The notes: generated by a model not told the origin, from the sequence alone. 50,656 nt of DNA from Aliiglaciecola sp. M165 (GCF_007197995.1 NZ_VKKH01000011.1:1-50656), one strand, 5' to 3'; shown: positions 8,463 through 21,469, numbered from the stretch's first letter. Made by a program: numbers and translations.

Positions 8463-9113
8463 TTAGTCTGTTTTGGTTTTTCGATATTTTTCTACCAGTT
8501 TTTTAGCATTGTCATCAGCTTCAATACCGGCTTTTGGTTCTACCCACTGGTTGCCAACTTTCTGAGCGGTTTTCACCCCTCGGGCAGTGCGCTTCTGTTT
8601 TAGTTGAAACACAAATTTTTGTGTCCACTGAAACAAACTAAACTGCATTTCTGGTCGACCCATCCAATAGGCGATAAATTCTCCCAGTTCTTCCGCAGTG
8701 TACTGATTATCAATAATACCAATGAGCGCAGATAAATCTTTAAAAAGCGGCGGGTGTGGCGTCCAGCTTGTTGTCATTGCTGACCATTGTAAATGAAGAG
8801 CAGGGTAGTCGTCTTGTTTAATATTTAGCAACGGTAATCGCACATTGCGGCCGTTGAAACTTTTATCTAATGAATCATCGGGCTCAATTTCAACTAATTG
8901 GTGTTTGACCAATTCTTTGATTAACCCATTAATTTGTCGACCCAGAGTGAATTCCTTTTTTGCTCCATTTAGCAAGGCTAACAAGTGTTTGTAGTTCAGT
9001 GGCGCCGTTTGTCCAGAATGATCATCGGCTGTTGGCCGTAATCCCAACAAGTACAATACTCTGGCGTCATTGCTGATACCTTGTGTTAATGCAGCTTGTT
9101 CGGAAGAATTCAT
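8463..9113 (-). CDS. dnaT: DnaT-like primosomal protein
   Basis: In E. coli DnaT bridges PriA/PriB and DnaB-DnaC during replication restart. Residues about 113-178 match the DnaT single-strand-DNA-binding domain: a WTPHPPLFKDLSALIG-like opening, then LGEFIAYWMGRPE and a QWTQKFVFQLKQKR basic helix. The N-terminal region (about 10-100) looks like a small winged-helix or oligomerisation domain. At 216 residues it is slightly longer than the E. coli protein. It begins about 9 bases after mioC and precedes dnaC, so it forms the usual dnaT-dnaC pair. The assignment rests on the C-terminal domain and the partner gene. Confidence 0.85.
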   Translation of the reverse strand: MNSSEQAALTQGISNDARVLYLLGLRPTADDHSGQTAPLNYKHLLALLNGAKKEFTLGRQINGLIKELVKHQLVEIEPDDSLDKSFNGRNVRLPLLNIKQDDYPALHLQWSAMTTSWTPHPPLFKDLSALIGIIDNQYTAEELGEFIAYWMGRPEMQFSLFQWTQKFVFQLKQKRTARGVKTAQKVGNQWVEPKAGIEADDNAKKLVEKYRKTKTD

Positions 9114-9122
9114 CGTAAATGA

Positions 9123-9575
9123 TTAACCTTTTAGGATTTTGGGCTGGTTAGCTAACCAGGATTCCAGCCATTCTACCGCGGCATCTTCGGGAATGGGATG
9201 GGTTAACACATCTATATGGATGGGTTTGTTGAGCAAGGTCGCACCGGCTTTTTCTAAAAGAGATTGCATGGTCATTGCACCGTTGCAATAAGTGTCATAA
9301 CTACTGTCCCCTAATCCAACTACCAAAAAGGCCGTAGAAGACAGTTCAGTTTCTTTAAGCTGGTCAGAAAAGGGTTGAATATTGTCGGGCAGATCACCAG
9401 CGCCGTGTGTAGAGGTACATACTATCCAGATAGTCGATTTATCAATGCTTTGCAGCTCAGGTTCAAGGTGAATTGTCACGCTGTGCCCCTGGTTATGTAG
9501 GGTTTCTTGAAGTGCGTCTGCCACATATTCGCTTGCACCTAACACTGAGCCTACAATGATATTAAAATTTGCCAT
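9123..9575 (-). CDS. mioC: MioC-like flavodoxin
   Basis: This is a 150-residue FMN-binding flavodoxin. The phosphate-binding loop is GSVLGASEYVAD at about 9-20 (the usual T/S-x-T-G-x-S/T-E form is relaxed here). The TSTHGAGDLPDN loop near 55 and VGLGDSSYDTYCNG near 86 contact the flavin in this family. The ATG at 9575 was chosen over the one at 9581 because an AAGGA Shine-Dalgarno lies six bases upstream of it. In E. coli mioC is the gene flanking oriC, and MioC has been linked to biotin synthase electron transfer. Here it keeps that neighbourhood but is joined to mnmE and dnaT. Confidence 0.88.
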   Translation of the reverse strand: MANFNIIVGSVLGASEYVADALQETLHNQGHSVTIHLEPELQSIDKSTIWIVCTSTHGAGDLPDNIQPFSDQLKETELSSTAFLVVGLGDSSYDTYCNGAMTMQSLLEKAGATLLNKPIHIDVLTHPIPEDAAVEWLESWLANQPKILKG

Positions 9576-9594
9576 ACCCATTCCTTTAAAGACG

Positions 9595-10977
9595 CTATTT
9601 TCCGATACAAAATGATGAAAATATACGACCTAATAGATCGTCAGAACTAAACTCACCGGTAATTTCGTCTAACGCTTGTTGAGTTAATCTTAACTCTTCT
9701 GCCAGCAATTCCCCAGCCAGATGATCATGCAGTTGCTGCTGGCCTATATCTAAATGCTCTGCGGCACGTTCAATGGCATCCAGATGTCTTCTTCGTGCGA
9801 TAAACTGACCTTCTTGGCTTTGATCAAACCCCATGCAGTCTTTTAAGTGTTCAGTGAGTGCGTCTATACCCTGATTTTTACTCGCAGAGATCCTAAATAC
9901 TGGCGTATCACCATGTTTGTCACATCCGGGTGCTTCGCCCGATAAATCGACTTTATTGCGCACCAGTGTCAGGCCAATGTTTTTCGGAAGTTTTGCCATG
10001 AATTCTGGCCAGATCTTATTTGGATCGGTTTCCTGGCTGTCATTACTATCAAGCATAAACAAAACCCGGTCAGCGTTGTAAATTTCCTGCCAAGCTCGTT
10101 CAATACCAATTTGTTCAACTTTATCAGCGCTATCTCTAAGCCCTGCAGTATCGATAACATGCAATGGCATACCATCTAAGTGGATGTGCTCTTTTAATAC
10201 GTCACGGGTCGTTCCAGCGATGTCTGTCACGATTGCAGCGTCACGACCAGCCAGTGCATTAAGCAAACTTGATTTGCCAGCATTGGGTTTGCCAGCAATA
10301 ACCACTTGCATACCTTCACGAAGCAGGCTGCCCTGTTTGGCTTGTTTTTGCACTTCTTGTATTTGTGCAATGATCTGCGCCAAATCGCGGGAAATTTTAC
10401 CGTCGCTGAGAAAATCAATTTCTTCGTCGGGGAAGTCAATGGCTGCTTCAACGTACATTCTTAATTGAATGACTTGCTCTACAAGTTGGTGGATACGATT
10501 TGAAAATTCGCCTTGTAAGGAACGCATTGCGCTTTTTGCCGCTTGCTCTGAACTGGCATCAATTAAATCAGCGATGGCCTCAGCTTGTGCAAGATCAAGC
10601 TTGTCATTCAAAAAGGCCCGCTCACTGAATTCTCCCGGTCTGGCCATGCGCAATTTGGGGATCAATAAAATACGTTTGATGAGCAAATCTAGAATGATTT
10701 GCCCACCATGACCTTGCAGTTCAAGTACATCTTCGCCAGTGAAGGAATGAGGGTTTTTAAAAAACAGCGCGATACCTTGGTCCAGAACTTGGCCGTTTTC
10801 ATCCAAGAACGGTAAGTACTCTGCTTTTCGTGGTGGGATGGATTTACCAAGTACTATTTGTGCAACCTCATTGGCCAATGGCCCAGACACCCGTACAATC
10901 CCCACGCCCCCTCGACCAGGCGCTGTGGCTTGGGCGACTATGGTCTCATTGACAAGCGCCTCGCTGTTAAAATCCAT
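9595..10977 (-). CDS. mnmE: tRNA modification GTPase MnmE (TrmE)
   Basis: MnmE is the potassium-activated GTPase partner of MnmG in wobble-uridine modification. An N-terminal tetrahydrofolate-binding domain contains [16 protein letters not shown] near 17-32. A helical domain encloses the G domain: G1 GKPNAGKSS at 229-237, G2 GTTRD near 255, DTAGLRD as G3 near 276, and NKVD as G4 near 342. The protein ends in the FCIGK C-terminus whose cysteine is essential in the family. At 460 residues it is full length. It lies 11 bases after yajQ and about 19 before mioC on the same strand. Confidence 0.97.
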   Translation of the reverse strand: MDFNSEALVNETIVAQATAPGRGGVGIVRVSGPLANEVAQIVLGKSIPPRKAEYLPFLDENGQVLDQGIALFFKNPHSFTGEDVLELQGHGGQIILDLLIKRILLIPKLRMARPGEFSERAFLNDKLDLAQAEAIADLIDASSEQAAKSAMRSLQGEFSNRIHQLVEQVIQLRMYVEAAIDFPDEEIDFLSDGKISRDLAQIIAQIQEVQKQAKQGSLLREGMQVVIAGKPNAGKSSLLNALAGRDAAIVTDIAGTTRDVLKEHIHLDGMPLHVIDTAGLRDSADKVEQIGIERAWQEIYNADRVLFMLDSNDSQETDPNKIWPEFMAKLPKNIGLTLVRNKVDLSGEAPGCDKHGDTPVFRISASKNQGIDALTEHLKDCMGFDQSQEGQFIARRRHLDAIERAAEHLDIGQQQLHDHLAGELLAEELRLTQQALDEITGEFSSDDLLGRIFSSFCIGK

Positions 10978-10988
10978 GTATTGCTCGT

Positions 10989-11471
10989 TTAGTCACGAAA
11001 ATTGGTAAATTGAAACGGCTGACCTAAATCTTCACCCTTGATCAGTGCCATGGTTGCTTGTAAATCATCACGCTTTTTGCCGTTTACCCGCAACTGGTCG
11101 CCTTGAATACTGGCCTGCACTTTCATTTTGTTATCTTTGATTAATTTAACCAACTTTTTCGCAATGGGTTGTTCAATACCTTGTTTGAACTTAATCGTAC
11201 GACGCCAAGTTTTGCCGCTGCGCACCACATCCTGAGATTCCATCGCAGATGTGTCTAATTTGCGCTTTGAACAGGCGTTTCTGAGCATGTCTTGGAGTTG
11301 TTGAAGCTGGAATTCACCCTCAGCGGTGAGCAATACCGATTCGTCTTTGTATTCAATAGAGGCTTCCACACCACGAAAGTCAAAACGTGTACTGAGTTCA
11401 CGGTTAGCGTTGTCCACCGAGTGGCGAACTTCATTCATATCAATTTCTGACACAATATCAAATGATGGCAT
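10989..11471 (-). CDS. yajQ: YajQ family nucleotide-binding protein
   Basis: The YajQ (DUF520) family has two RNA-recognition-like domains. Members bind nucleotides, and one Xanthomonas member is a cyclic-di-GMP effector; the role here is unknown. [11 protein letters not shown] at the start, [12 protein letters not shown] near 23-34 and the C-terminal [10 protein letters not shown] are hallmark segments. The ATG at 11471 (160 residues) was chosen over an upstream TTG because GGGAG lies nine bases before it. It heads the run yajQ-mnmE-mioC-dnaT-dnaC and follows the terminator that closes the yidC transcript. Confidence 0.93.
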   Translation of the reverse strand: MPSFDIVSEIDMNEVRHSVDNANRELSTRFDFRGVEASIEYKDESVLLTAEGEFQLQQLQDMLRNACSKRKLDTSAMESQDVVRSGKTWRRTIKFKQGIEQPIAKKLVKLIKDNKMKVQASIQGDQLRVNGKKRDDLQATMALIKGEDLGQPFQFTNFRD

Positions 11472-11518
11472 TTTATTGGCTCCCAAAATTTTTTAACTAT
11501 TGTAAACGTGCATTCAAC

Positions 11519-11551
11519 GACAAAAAAGCCCGTATTGACGGGCTTTTATTA
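11519..11551 (-). terminator. Rho-independent terminator after yidC
   Basis: On the minus strand a GCCCGT-CAAT-ACGGGC hairpin is followed by a T-run, and A-runs precede it. It closes the rpmH-rnpA-yidD-yidC transcript before yajQ. Because the flanks are A-rich on one side and T-rich on the other it could work in both directions. Confidence 0.85.
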
Positions 11552-11582
11552 TCTTTAACTAATTATTTTCTATACCTCAGGA

Positions 11583-13250
11583 CTAACTGGTTTTTAAACC
11601 GCGTTTTTCCATTGATGCGTAAATAATTTTTGCTTGTACTAGGGTGATAACGTTACTGATCAACCAGTACAATACCAATCCTGCAGGGAAGATGAAGAAG
11701 AATAAGCTCATCGCCACCGGCATCCATTGCATGATTTTTTGTTGCATGGGATCTTGAATGGTCATGGGTTGAAGCTTTTGCAGCAAGTACATACTTAACC
11801 CTGTTAAAATCGGCAGTACGAAGTAGGGATCTTTAACAGACAAATCTGTGATCCAGAATACAAAGTCGGCGTGACGTAATTCGACACTTTCTAAAAGTAC
11901 CCAATAGAGTGCTAGGAATATAGGCATTTGTAACAGTAAAGGGAAACAGCCACCCATCGGGTTTACTTTTTCCTTTTTGTACATTTCCATCATCGCTTGA
12001 GACATCTTTTGCCTGTCGTCGCCAAAACGCTCTTTAAGCTGAGCCATTTTGGGTGCTAAGTTACGCATTTTTGCCATCGACTCATATTGCTTTTTGGTCA
12101 GTGGGTACATGGCCCCTTTAACAATAATTGTAATGATGATAATGGCTAGACCCCAGTTGGCAACCATGCTTTGGATCCATTGTAATAACGTAAACAAAGG
12201 TTGAGATATCCACCACAACGGGCCGTAATCAACGGTTAAATCTAGCTTTTCAGCTATATTGCGAAGCACTTCCTGATCTTTTGGACCTAGATAAAGTGTG
12301 CTGCTGATGGTTACTGTTTGTCCGGCAGGTACCTCTACCGTTTCACCTTTATAACCAATGGCGGCGTAGCGACCTTGTAAAGCGGCGCTGTAAAGCTGAT
12401 TAGTATTTTCTTGCGGCGGTACCCATGCAGCTACAAAGTAATGTTCAATCATGCTCACCCAACCGCCGGGTGTCGTTTCATTCAGGCGCTCATCCTGCAT
12501 ATCGTCAAAATCTAGCTTCTCGTAGCGATCTTCTTGCGTGGAGTACGCAGAACCTCGGTAAGTCGGCATGAACATGCTGCTTTCTTTGCCTTCAATACTT
12601 TGTTTCAACTGCGCATACTGCTGAAACTGTTTATTCGTTAACGTTGAGTTATTGATGTCGTAATCAACTTTTATGTCATGTTGACCACGCGTGAAGGTAA
12701 AACGCTTAGTCACAACAAGTCCTTCTGCAGAAACCCAACGCAAAGGTACGACTAATTCATCTCCCTCAAGGACATAACTTTCTTGTCCTGTAACGTATGC
12801 AGGGCGACCTTTTGGTGTATCGATTGCATCGCGACCAATCAAACCACTCTGTGCGATATAGAGTGAATTTGAATCAGGTCTAAGCAAACTATAGTTCTCG
12901 TCACTTCCTTGCGTTAGCGGAAATTGCAGAAGATCTGCGGAAACAACATCGCCACCGCGTGTGTCTATCAGCACGTCCAGCGTATCGGTTTTGACACTAA
13001 TAAGGTTGGTGGAGCTAGATATTGCATCGACCACAGCTGCCTGTGCTTGTGAAACAGGTACATCTGAATCGGCGTCTGTTGATGGTACGGTTTGCGGCAA
13101 ATCTGCACTGGGTAATGCAGGTGCAGAGGTGTCAGTTGATTCAACCGGCGCTTGAACAGGCTGCGGACCATAATCCATCTGCCACTGGTTCCATAAAAGA
13201 AAACTGACTAAGACTAAGCCAATTAACAGAAAACTACGTTGGGATTCCAT
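11583..13250 (-). CDS. yidC: Membrane protein insertase YidC
   Basis: YidC inserts and folds inner-membrane proteins, alone or with SecYEG. The 555-residue protein has an N-terminal signal-anchor helix (about 5-20), a proline/alanine-rich linker (about 30-75), and a large periplasmic beta-supersandwich domain (about 80-330). Five C-terminal membrane helices follow, starting near 350, with KMRNLAPKMAQLKERFGDDRQ as the cytoplasmic coiled-coil hairpin near 397-417. The arrangement rpmH-rnpA-yidD-yidC is the standard bacterial one. The gap of about 150 bases to yidD holds no gene. Confidence 0.97.
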   Translation of the reverse strand: MESQRSFLLIGLVLVSFLLWNQWQMDYGPQPVQAPVESTDTSAPALPSADLPQTVPSTDADSDVPVSQAQAAVVDAISSSTNLISVKTDTLDVLIDTRGGDVVSADLLQFPLTQGSDENYSLLRPDSNSLYIAQSGLIGRDAIDTPKGRPAYVTGQESYVLEGDELVVPLRWVSAEGLVVTKRFTFTRGQHDIKVDYDINNSTLTNKQFQQYAQLKQSIEGKESSMFMPTYRGSAYSTQEDRYEKLDFDDMQDERLNETTPGGWVSMIEHYFVAAWVPPQENTNQLYSAALQGRYAAIGYKGETVEVPAGQTVTISSTLYLGPKDQEVLRNIAEKLDLTVDYGPLWWISQPLFTLLQWIQSMVANWGLAIIIITIIVKGAMYPLTKKQYESMAKMRNLAPKMAQLKERFGDDRQKMSQAMMEMYKKEKVNPMGGCFPLLLQMPIFLALYWVLLESVELRHADFVFWITDLSVKDPYFVLPILTGLSMYLLQKLQPMTIQDPMQQKIMQWMPVAMSLFFFIFPAGLVLYWLISNVITLVQAKIIYASMEKRGLKTS

Positions 13251-13401
13251 AAAATACTCTTTAACTACTTACATTTACTCAGCGAAATAATTTCGCCAAA
13301 TGATGCTTATCACACCCTTTATTAGTCAGGATGCATGCGAATTTATTACAACGATTTTTGCCAGTGCGGAATATTAAAGGTAAATGCCGCGGATGATAAG
13401 C

Positions 13402-13656
13402 TTAATCGTGCTTTTTTGATGGTTTTTCTGGTACTTGATCCACCCCACCTGGATGAAAAGGGTGGCATTTTCCAATTCTTTTGACAGCGAGATAGCTTCC
13501 GACGAAGAATCCGTGGCGCTGAATTGCTTCAATAGCATATTGCGAACAGGTCGGATGGAACCGACAAGACGGCCCTATCAACGGTGATAACCATTTTTGA
13601 TATAACCTGATTAACCCGATTGGGATTGTGCGCAGCGTCGCGAGAGCTTTTTCCAT
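13402..13656 (-). CDS. yidD: Membrane protein insertion efficiency factor YidD
   Basis: This is an 84-residue member of the YidD (UPF0161) family, a small membrane-associated protein thought to assist YidC-mediated insertion. The signature [26 protein letters not shown] is present in residues about 16-41 (split here as [11 protein letters not shown] and IGPSCRF.PTCSQYA), and the GGVDQVPE end is typical. It overlaps the end of rnpA by 46 bases, a common feature of this locus, so its translation is probably coupled to rnpA. Confidence 0.95.
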   Translation of the reverse strand: MEKALATLRTIPIGLIRLYQKWLSPLIGPSCRFHPTCSQYAIEAIQRHGFFVGSYLAVKRIGKCHPFHPGGVDQVPEKPSKKHD

Positions 13657-13979
13657 AATTTCTTCAAAAGCAAGCTTACTTGCTCATTGGTGAGCGTATC
13701 CAGCCCCGTTTTACCTACAACGACTATATCAGTATTTGGCAAATCGTGCTGATTGTGCCGGAAGCTCTCTCTGATCAGACGTTTAAGCCTATTGCGCTGA
13801 TTGGCCTGCTTTACACGTTTTTTAGACAGCGTTATGCCAAGTCTAGGATGATCTAGATTATTAGGGCGAGCTAAAATTGTGAGTTGCGGAGAAACGGAGG
13901 GTATAGCGTTTTGAAAAACATTTTCAAAGTGAGTGGGAGTTAAAAGTCTTAGCTCCCGAGAAAACGAATTTTCACTCAC
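13611..13979 (-). CDS. rnpA: Ribonuclease P protein component
   Basis: RnpA is the protein cofactor of the RNase P ribozyme that matures tRNA 5' ends. The 122-residue protein begins with a GTG codon. The [17 protein letters not shown] opening and the basic RNR segment [19 protein letters not shown] (about 53-71) are diagnostic. It starts nine bases after the rpmH stop and overlaps yidD at its 3' end. Confidence 0.96.
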   Translation of the reverse strand: MSENSFSRELRLLTPTHFENVFQNAIPSVSPQLTILARPNNLDHPRLGITLSKKRVKQANQRNRLKRLIRESFRHNQHDLPNTDIVVVGKTGLDTLTNEQVSLLLKKLWKKLSRRCAQSQSG

Positions 13980-13988
13980 TTTGAGAAA

Positions 13989-14123
13989 TTAGGCTGATAA
14001 ACGAGCACGGCCTTTAGCACGACGATTAGCAAGGACCTTGCGGCCATTCTTTGTCGCCATACGGGCACGAAAACCGTGTGAACGCTTACGCTTTAAGTTA
14101 CTTGGTTGAAATGTTCTTTTCAT
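13989..14123 (-). CDS. rpmH: 50S ribosomal protein L34
   Basis: A 44-codon reading frame on the minus strand encodes [20 protein letters not shown], then [20 protein letters not shown] and RLSA. This is a complete L34, an extremely basic ribosomal protein. The ATG is at 14121-14123 and the TAA at 13989-13991. It heads the rpmH-rnpA-yidD-yidC operon and is divergent from dnaA. Confidence 0.97.
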   Translation of the reverse strand: MKRTFQPSNLKRKRSHGFRARMATKNGRKVLANRRAKGRARLSA

Positions 14124-14706
14124 GACCTAGTCCCGGATACATAAGGGTTAATACAAAATGAACATCAATAGACAAAAAACTACTGCGCTCAAAAAGGACG
14201 CTGAATTCTAGAGATCTAACCTAGCATTGTCAATCAAAGATCAACATAAATCCTAAAATAACTCTAGTTGCGATCGCAGAAGGACTTTTGCGATCAAAAT
14301 GTTAGTTACTCCCAGCTTGTTGATAACAATGTAGCTATTGAACATTTTATCCACAGATAGCCAAATATAATTAGCTAATGTACTAATTTTTCTTGACGTT
14401 TTTATCCACTTGTGAAATGACGATAAACCTAAGTTATAGTGCTGCTATTTTTGAGAAGATAAAAAAATAACTAATAAAAACAACGATATAAGTGATATTT
14501 ATGGCGTTAAGTAAAATTAAGATAAAATGCAGGTTGCAACTTATACAGAGATCGCGAGATAATTCACAACCCCCTACCGATAGGGGTAAAAAAAGAACAA
14601 TAATTGGACAACCTCAACGCAATTGAGTGCATCGCAATTATCCAGATTAAAATGTAAGCATTTATTGAAAACGGGCTATAATGGCCGCGTGACGGGTGAT
14701 TTATTA
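14124..14706. promoter_or_regulatory. dnaA/rpmH divergent control region with DnaA boxes
   Basis: The 583-base gap holds TTATCAACA on the minus strand at 14318-14326, TTATCCACA at 14347-14355 and TTATCCACT at 14402-14410. Five GATC sites start at 14213, 14239, 14272, 14292 and 14550. TATAGT at 14435-14440 is a possible dnaA -10 element. A perfect TATAAT at 14677-14682 lies 24 bases before the start codon. Box density fits DnaA autoregulation. It has fewer boxes and GATC sites than 4600-5040, so it is less likely to be oriC, although pseudomonads use this position. Confidence 0.65.
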
Positions 14707-16143
14707 ATGTCATTATGGAACAAATGTCTTGATCGACTTCAGCACGATCTATCTACACAAGAATTTAGTATGTGGATAAGACCGTTAAAAGTGAATGAAA
14801 GTCAAGATTCAGTGACATTGCTTGCACCAAATCGTTTTGTATTGGATTGGGTTAGAGACAAATATCATCGTCAAATTACCCAGTTGTTTTTAGAATATTG
14901 TGGTTCTGATGCGCCAAGTTTGTCGCTCGATGTGGGCGGACGCTCAACAGTAGCAAATATTTCGGCAGCTAGACCAGCAGGGCAGCAAGCTGTGATGCCC
15001 GAAGTTGACTTTAGTCAACCACCTCAAGCCAATCATAATGGAAATAGTGCCCAGGTGATATCGGAACAAGCATCAGATATACATGTTAACAAAAGCGCTA
15101 ATCCAGACCTTCAAAATCGACATAAAAGCAACATTAATACTACCTACAAATTTGATAATTTTGTTGAGGGTAAATCAAACCAGCTAGCTAGAGCGGCGGC
15201 ATCTCAAGTCGCCGACAATCCTGGTGGTGCTTATAATCCTTTGTTTATTTATGGCGGAACAGGTTTAGGTAAAACTCACCTATTGCACGCAGTAGGCAAT
15301 GGCATCATGGCTAAAAAGAAGAACGCTACTGTGGTGTATATGCATTCGGAGCGTTTTGTTCAAGACATGGTAAAAGCGCTACAAAACAATGCCATAGAAT
15401 CTTTTAAACGCTACTATCGTTCTGTTGATGCGTTATTAATAGATGACATTCAATTCTTTGCAAACAAAGAGCGTTCACAAGAGGAATTCTTTCATACCTT
15501 CAATGCGTTATTGGAAGGCAATCAGCAAATCATACTCACGTCAGATCGATATCCCAAAGAAATTGATGGGGTTGAAGATCGATTGAAGTCAAGATTTGGG
15601 TGGGGTCTCACCATTGCAATTGAGCCACCAGAGTTGGAAACACGGGTTGCTATTCTTAATCGCAAAGCGCAAGAAAATAATATTCATTTACCTGATGAAG
15701 TAGCTTTTTTCATAGCAAAGCGCTTACGCTCAAACGTCAGAGAGTTGGAAGGGGCATTAAATCGTGTAATCGCCAATGCAAACTTTACCGGTCGACCGAT
15801 CACTATTGATTTTGTTCGTGAAGCCTTACGAGATTTATTAGCGCTGCAAGAGAAACTGGTCACTATCGATAATATTCAAAAGACGGTGGCTGAGTACTAC
15901 AAGATTAAAATTGCAGATATACTCTCAAAAAGACGCAGTCGTAGCGTTGCAAGGCCCCGTCAAATGGCCATGGCTCTATCTAAAGAACTGACCAATCATA
16001 GTCTGCCAGAAATCGGAGATGCCTTTGGTGGTAGAGATCACACCACTGTATTGCATGCATGTCGAAAAATAGTGCAGCTAAGAGACGAAAGTCATGATAT
16101 AAAAGAAGACTATCAGAACTTAATTCGCACCTTATCTTCTTAA
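14707..16143 (+). CDS. dnaA: Chromosomal replication initiator protein DnaA
   Basis: DnaA is the AAA+ initiator that binds DnaA boxes, melts oriC and recruits DnaB. The start is placed at the ATG at 14707 (478 residues). The family opening [22 protein letters not shown] follows it directly, while the upstream extension to a TTG at 14623 looks unlike DnaA. Domain I is about 1-85. A linker rich in Asn, Gln and Ser spans about 86-145. The AAA+ core has Walker [10 protein letters not shown] and Walker B LLIDDIQF. The C-terminal DNA-binding signature [12 protein letters not shown] is intact. The codons for MWIR contain a chance DnaA box (14771-14779). It heads dnaA-dnaN-recF-gyrB. Confidence 0.98.
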   Translation: MSLWNKCLDRLQHDLSTQEFSMWIRPLKVNESQDSVTLLAPNRFVLDWVRDKYHRQITQLFLEYCGSDAPSLSLDVGGRSTVANISAARPAGQQAVMPEVDFSQPPQANHNGNSAQVISEQASDIHVNKSANPDLQNRHKSNINTTYKFDNFVEGKSNQLARAAASQVADNPGGAYNPLFIYGGTGLGKTHLLHAVGNGIMAKKKNATVVYMHSERFVQDMVKALQNNAIESFKRYYRSVDALLIDDIQFFANKERSQEEFFHTFNALLEGNQQIILTSDRYPKEIDGVEDRLKSRFGWGLTIAIEPPELETRVAILNRKAQENNIHLPDEVAFFIAKRLRSNVRELEGALNRVIANANFTGRPITIDFVREALRDLLALQEKLVTIDNIQKTVAEYYKIKIADILSKRRSRSVARPRQMAMALSKELTNHSLPEIGDAFGGRDHTTVLHACRKIVQLRDESHDIKEDYQNLIRTLSS

Positions 16144-16163
16144 AATAAAAAACGAGTTACTAA

Positions 16164-17267
16164 ATGAAATTTACCATTAGCCGGGAAAATTTTCTGCAAC
16201 CCCTTCAATTGGTTTCTGGCGCAGTAGAACGCCGTCATACTTTACCCATACTATCCAACGTTTTAATCAAAGTGAGTGAGAATTCACTTTGGCTGACGGG
16301 CACGGATTTAGAGGTGGAACTGATCTCCAATGTAACGTTAGCCGGGGAATGTCAAGACGGCGAAATTACCGTTCCAGCTAAGAAATTGTTTGATATTATT
16401 CGTGGTCTATCTGACGAATCAGAGATCAAATTTGAAGTTGAAGGTAGTAAAGCACTGATTCGTTCAGGCCGAAGCCGCTACACTCTATCGACCTTGTCTG
16501 CCGCAGACTATCCTAATTTGGAAGACTGGGAAGGCGAAGCTGAATTTGAAATTTCACGTGCGGATCTTAAACACCTAATTGAAAGTACTCAGTTTTCAAT
16601 GGCTCAGCAAGACGTTAGATATTATCTAAACGGCATGAGTTTAGAAATAGAAGAAAACGTTATTCGCACTGTCGCAACAGATGGTCATCGTTTGGCGCTT
16701 TGTAGGATGGACTATACGGCAGCATCATTACCAAGCCGCCAGGTTATCATACCTCGTAAAGGCGTGATGGAAATAAGCCGACTCATCGAAGCAGATGATA
16801 AATTGGTAAAAATTCAGTTAGGTTCAAATCATATTAGATTATTCTCATCTGATTTCATTTTTACGAGTAAATTGGTAGATGGTCGTTTTCCCGACTACCG
16901 TCGAGTTTTACCTAAAGATGGTGATAAAACGATTGAAGCAAGTAAAGACCTACTTAAGAATGCGTTCTCTAGAGCGTCAATTCTGTCTAACGAGAAGTTT
17001 AGGGGTGTGCGTTTAAATCTATCTAATGGTGAGTTAAAAATTACTGCGAATAACCCAGAACAAGAAGAAGCGGAAGAAATTGTTGATATCAATTATGAAG
17101 GTGAAAACTTAGAGATTGGTTTTAACGTCGCTTATCTGATTGATGTGTTTAATGCACTGGGTTCAGAGAACGTGAAAATATCGCTTGCTGATTCCAATAG
17201 TAGTGCACTGATAGAAGATGCCGCTGACGATTCAGCCTTGTATGTAATCATGCCGATGAGACTCTAA
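16164..17267 (+). CDS. dnaN: DNA polymerase III beta subunit (sliding clamp)
   Basis: The beta clamp encircles DNA as a dimer and tethers polymerase III and repair enzymes. The 367-residue protein has the usual three clamp repeats. Recognisable segments are VERRHTLPILSN (about 21-32), VATDGHRLALCR in the second domain, and the C-terminal LYVIMPMRL, whose M-P-M-R-L end forms part of the protein-binding pocket. The gene follows dnaA by 20 bases and precedes recF by 19, so all are probably cotranscribed. Confidence 0.98.
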   Translation: MKFTISRENFLQPLQLVSGAVERRHTLPILSNVLIKVSENSLWLTGTDLEVELISNVTLAGECQDGEITVPAKKLFDIIRGLSDESEIKFEVEGSKALIRSGRSRYTLSTLSAADYPNLEDWEGEAEFEISRADLKHLIESTQFSMAQQDVRYYLNGMSLEIEENVIRTVATDGHRLALCRMDYTAASLPSRQVIIPRKGVMEISRLIEADDKLVKIQLGSNHIRLFSSDFIFTSKLVDGRFPDYRRVLPKDGDKTIEASKDLLKNAFSRASILSNEKFRGVRLNLSNGELKITANNPEQEEAEEIVDINYEGENLEIGFNVAYLIDVFNALGSENVKISLADSNSSALIEDAADDSALYVIMPMRL

Positions 17268-17286
17268 TAACTAAGGGTCTCTTTTT

Positions 17287-20812
<3,526 letters not shown>

Positions 20813-20833
20813 ACCAAAGATACCAAACTCACT

Positions 20834-20860
20834 AGCCGACCTTTATGGTCGGCTTTTTTA
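20834..20860 (+). terminator. Rho-independent terminator after gyrB
   Basis: The hairpin AGCCGACC-TTTAT-GGTCGGCT is followed by a T-run. It lies 22 bases after the gyrB stop. The next gene begins only 32 bases beyond it. Confidence 0.9.
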
Positions 20861-20891
20861 TATCTCATAGATGGTGGTAGGAGGCCAATCA

Positions 20892-21446
20892 TTGAATATA
20901 CCTAACGCAATAGGCGATCCTAATGCTCGTCTTAAAGTATACATTGGCAATGTACCGACTTTTAATTGGCGACCTACGATGCAAAAAGATGCCGTCTTGC
21001 CATTAATTTCAGGGGAGTTGAAGGCGATTGGAGATCACTGTGGCAACGGTTGGCGTAAAGTATTTAACGTTTATGCAAAACTCGTTTTTGCAATGGGTAG
21101 AAAGCACTTTAGGTTTCAATGCAACTATAAATCGTGGCAGGAATACCGAGAAGGTGAATTGTTGCAAGACCATAGCTCTACTTTGTTATGCTTTATGCCT
21201 CCCACTTTTGATTCATACAAAAACGTAGAAGGCATAAATCATCAACCACTGCATTTTATCATGGGAAGGGGATATGCTAAGTCTCTAAATTTACCCTCTA
21301 GCGTGCGATGGCTAAACAATGAGTTTGCAATCGATGAACAACATCGATTGCTAGTTTGTCCGTATTTCGATTATCGCCAACTGTCCAATCAAAAAATCCT
21401 GTTTTTAGCCGAGACCATCCAGCTTACTTTTGGCAAAATCCGCTAA
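20892..21446 (+). CDS. Conserved-looking protein of unknown function downstream of gyrB
   Basis: I do not recognise this protein. The start is put at a TTG at 20892 because a full AGGAGG Shine-Dalgarno (20879-20884) lies seven bases before it; an in-frame ATG at 20871 would place that signal inside the gene. The product has about 184 residues, is soluble, has no signal peptide or membrane segment, and is rich in aromatic residues. Segments such as GNGWRKVFNVYAKLVFAMG, LLCFMPPTFDS, HFIMGRGYAKSL and VCPYFDYRQLSNQKI look like a folded, conserved protein rather than a chance frame. It is convergent with the TonB receptor gene, 23 bases away. Transcription must come from read-through of the gyrB terminator or from a very close promoter. 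Confidence 0.75.
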   Translation: MNIPNAIGDPNARLKVYIGNVPTFNWRPTMQKDAVLPLISGELKAIGDHCGNGWRKVFNVYAKLVFAMGRKHFRFQCNYKSWQEYREGELLQDHSSTLLCFMPPTFDSYKNVEGINHQPLHFIMGRGYAKSLNLPSSVRWLNNEFAIDEQHRLLVCPYFDYRQLSNQKILFLAETIQLTFGKIR

Positions 21447-21469
21447 ATCTTCTAACTCTCTTGGGCATC

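Noticed and set aside
14571-14586. CCCCTA-CCGA-TAGGGG hairpin before dnaA as a terminator
   Set aside because: It is followed by an A-run on the plus strand and lacks a T-run in either direction.
14124-14706. Region upstream of dnaA as the main oriC
   Set aside because: It has three strong or near-strong DnaA boxes and five GATC sites, clearly fewer than 4600-5040. Autoregulation of dnaA explains them well.
16551-16566. TTTCACGTGCGGAT in dnaN as a third parS site
   Set aside because: It has the CACGTG core and a good left half, but the right half departs from the consensus at several positions.
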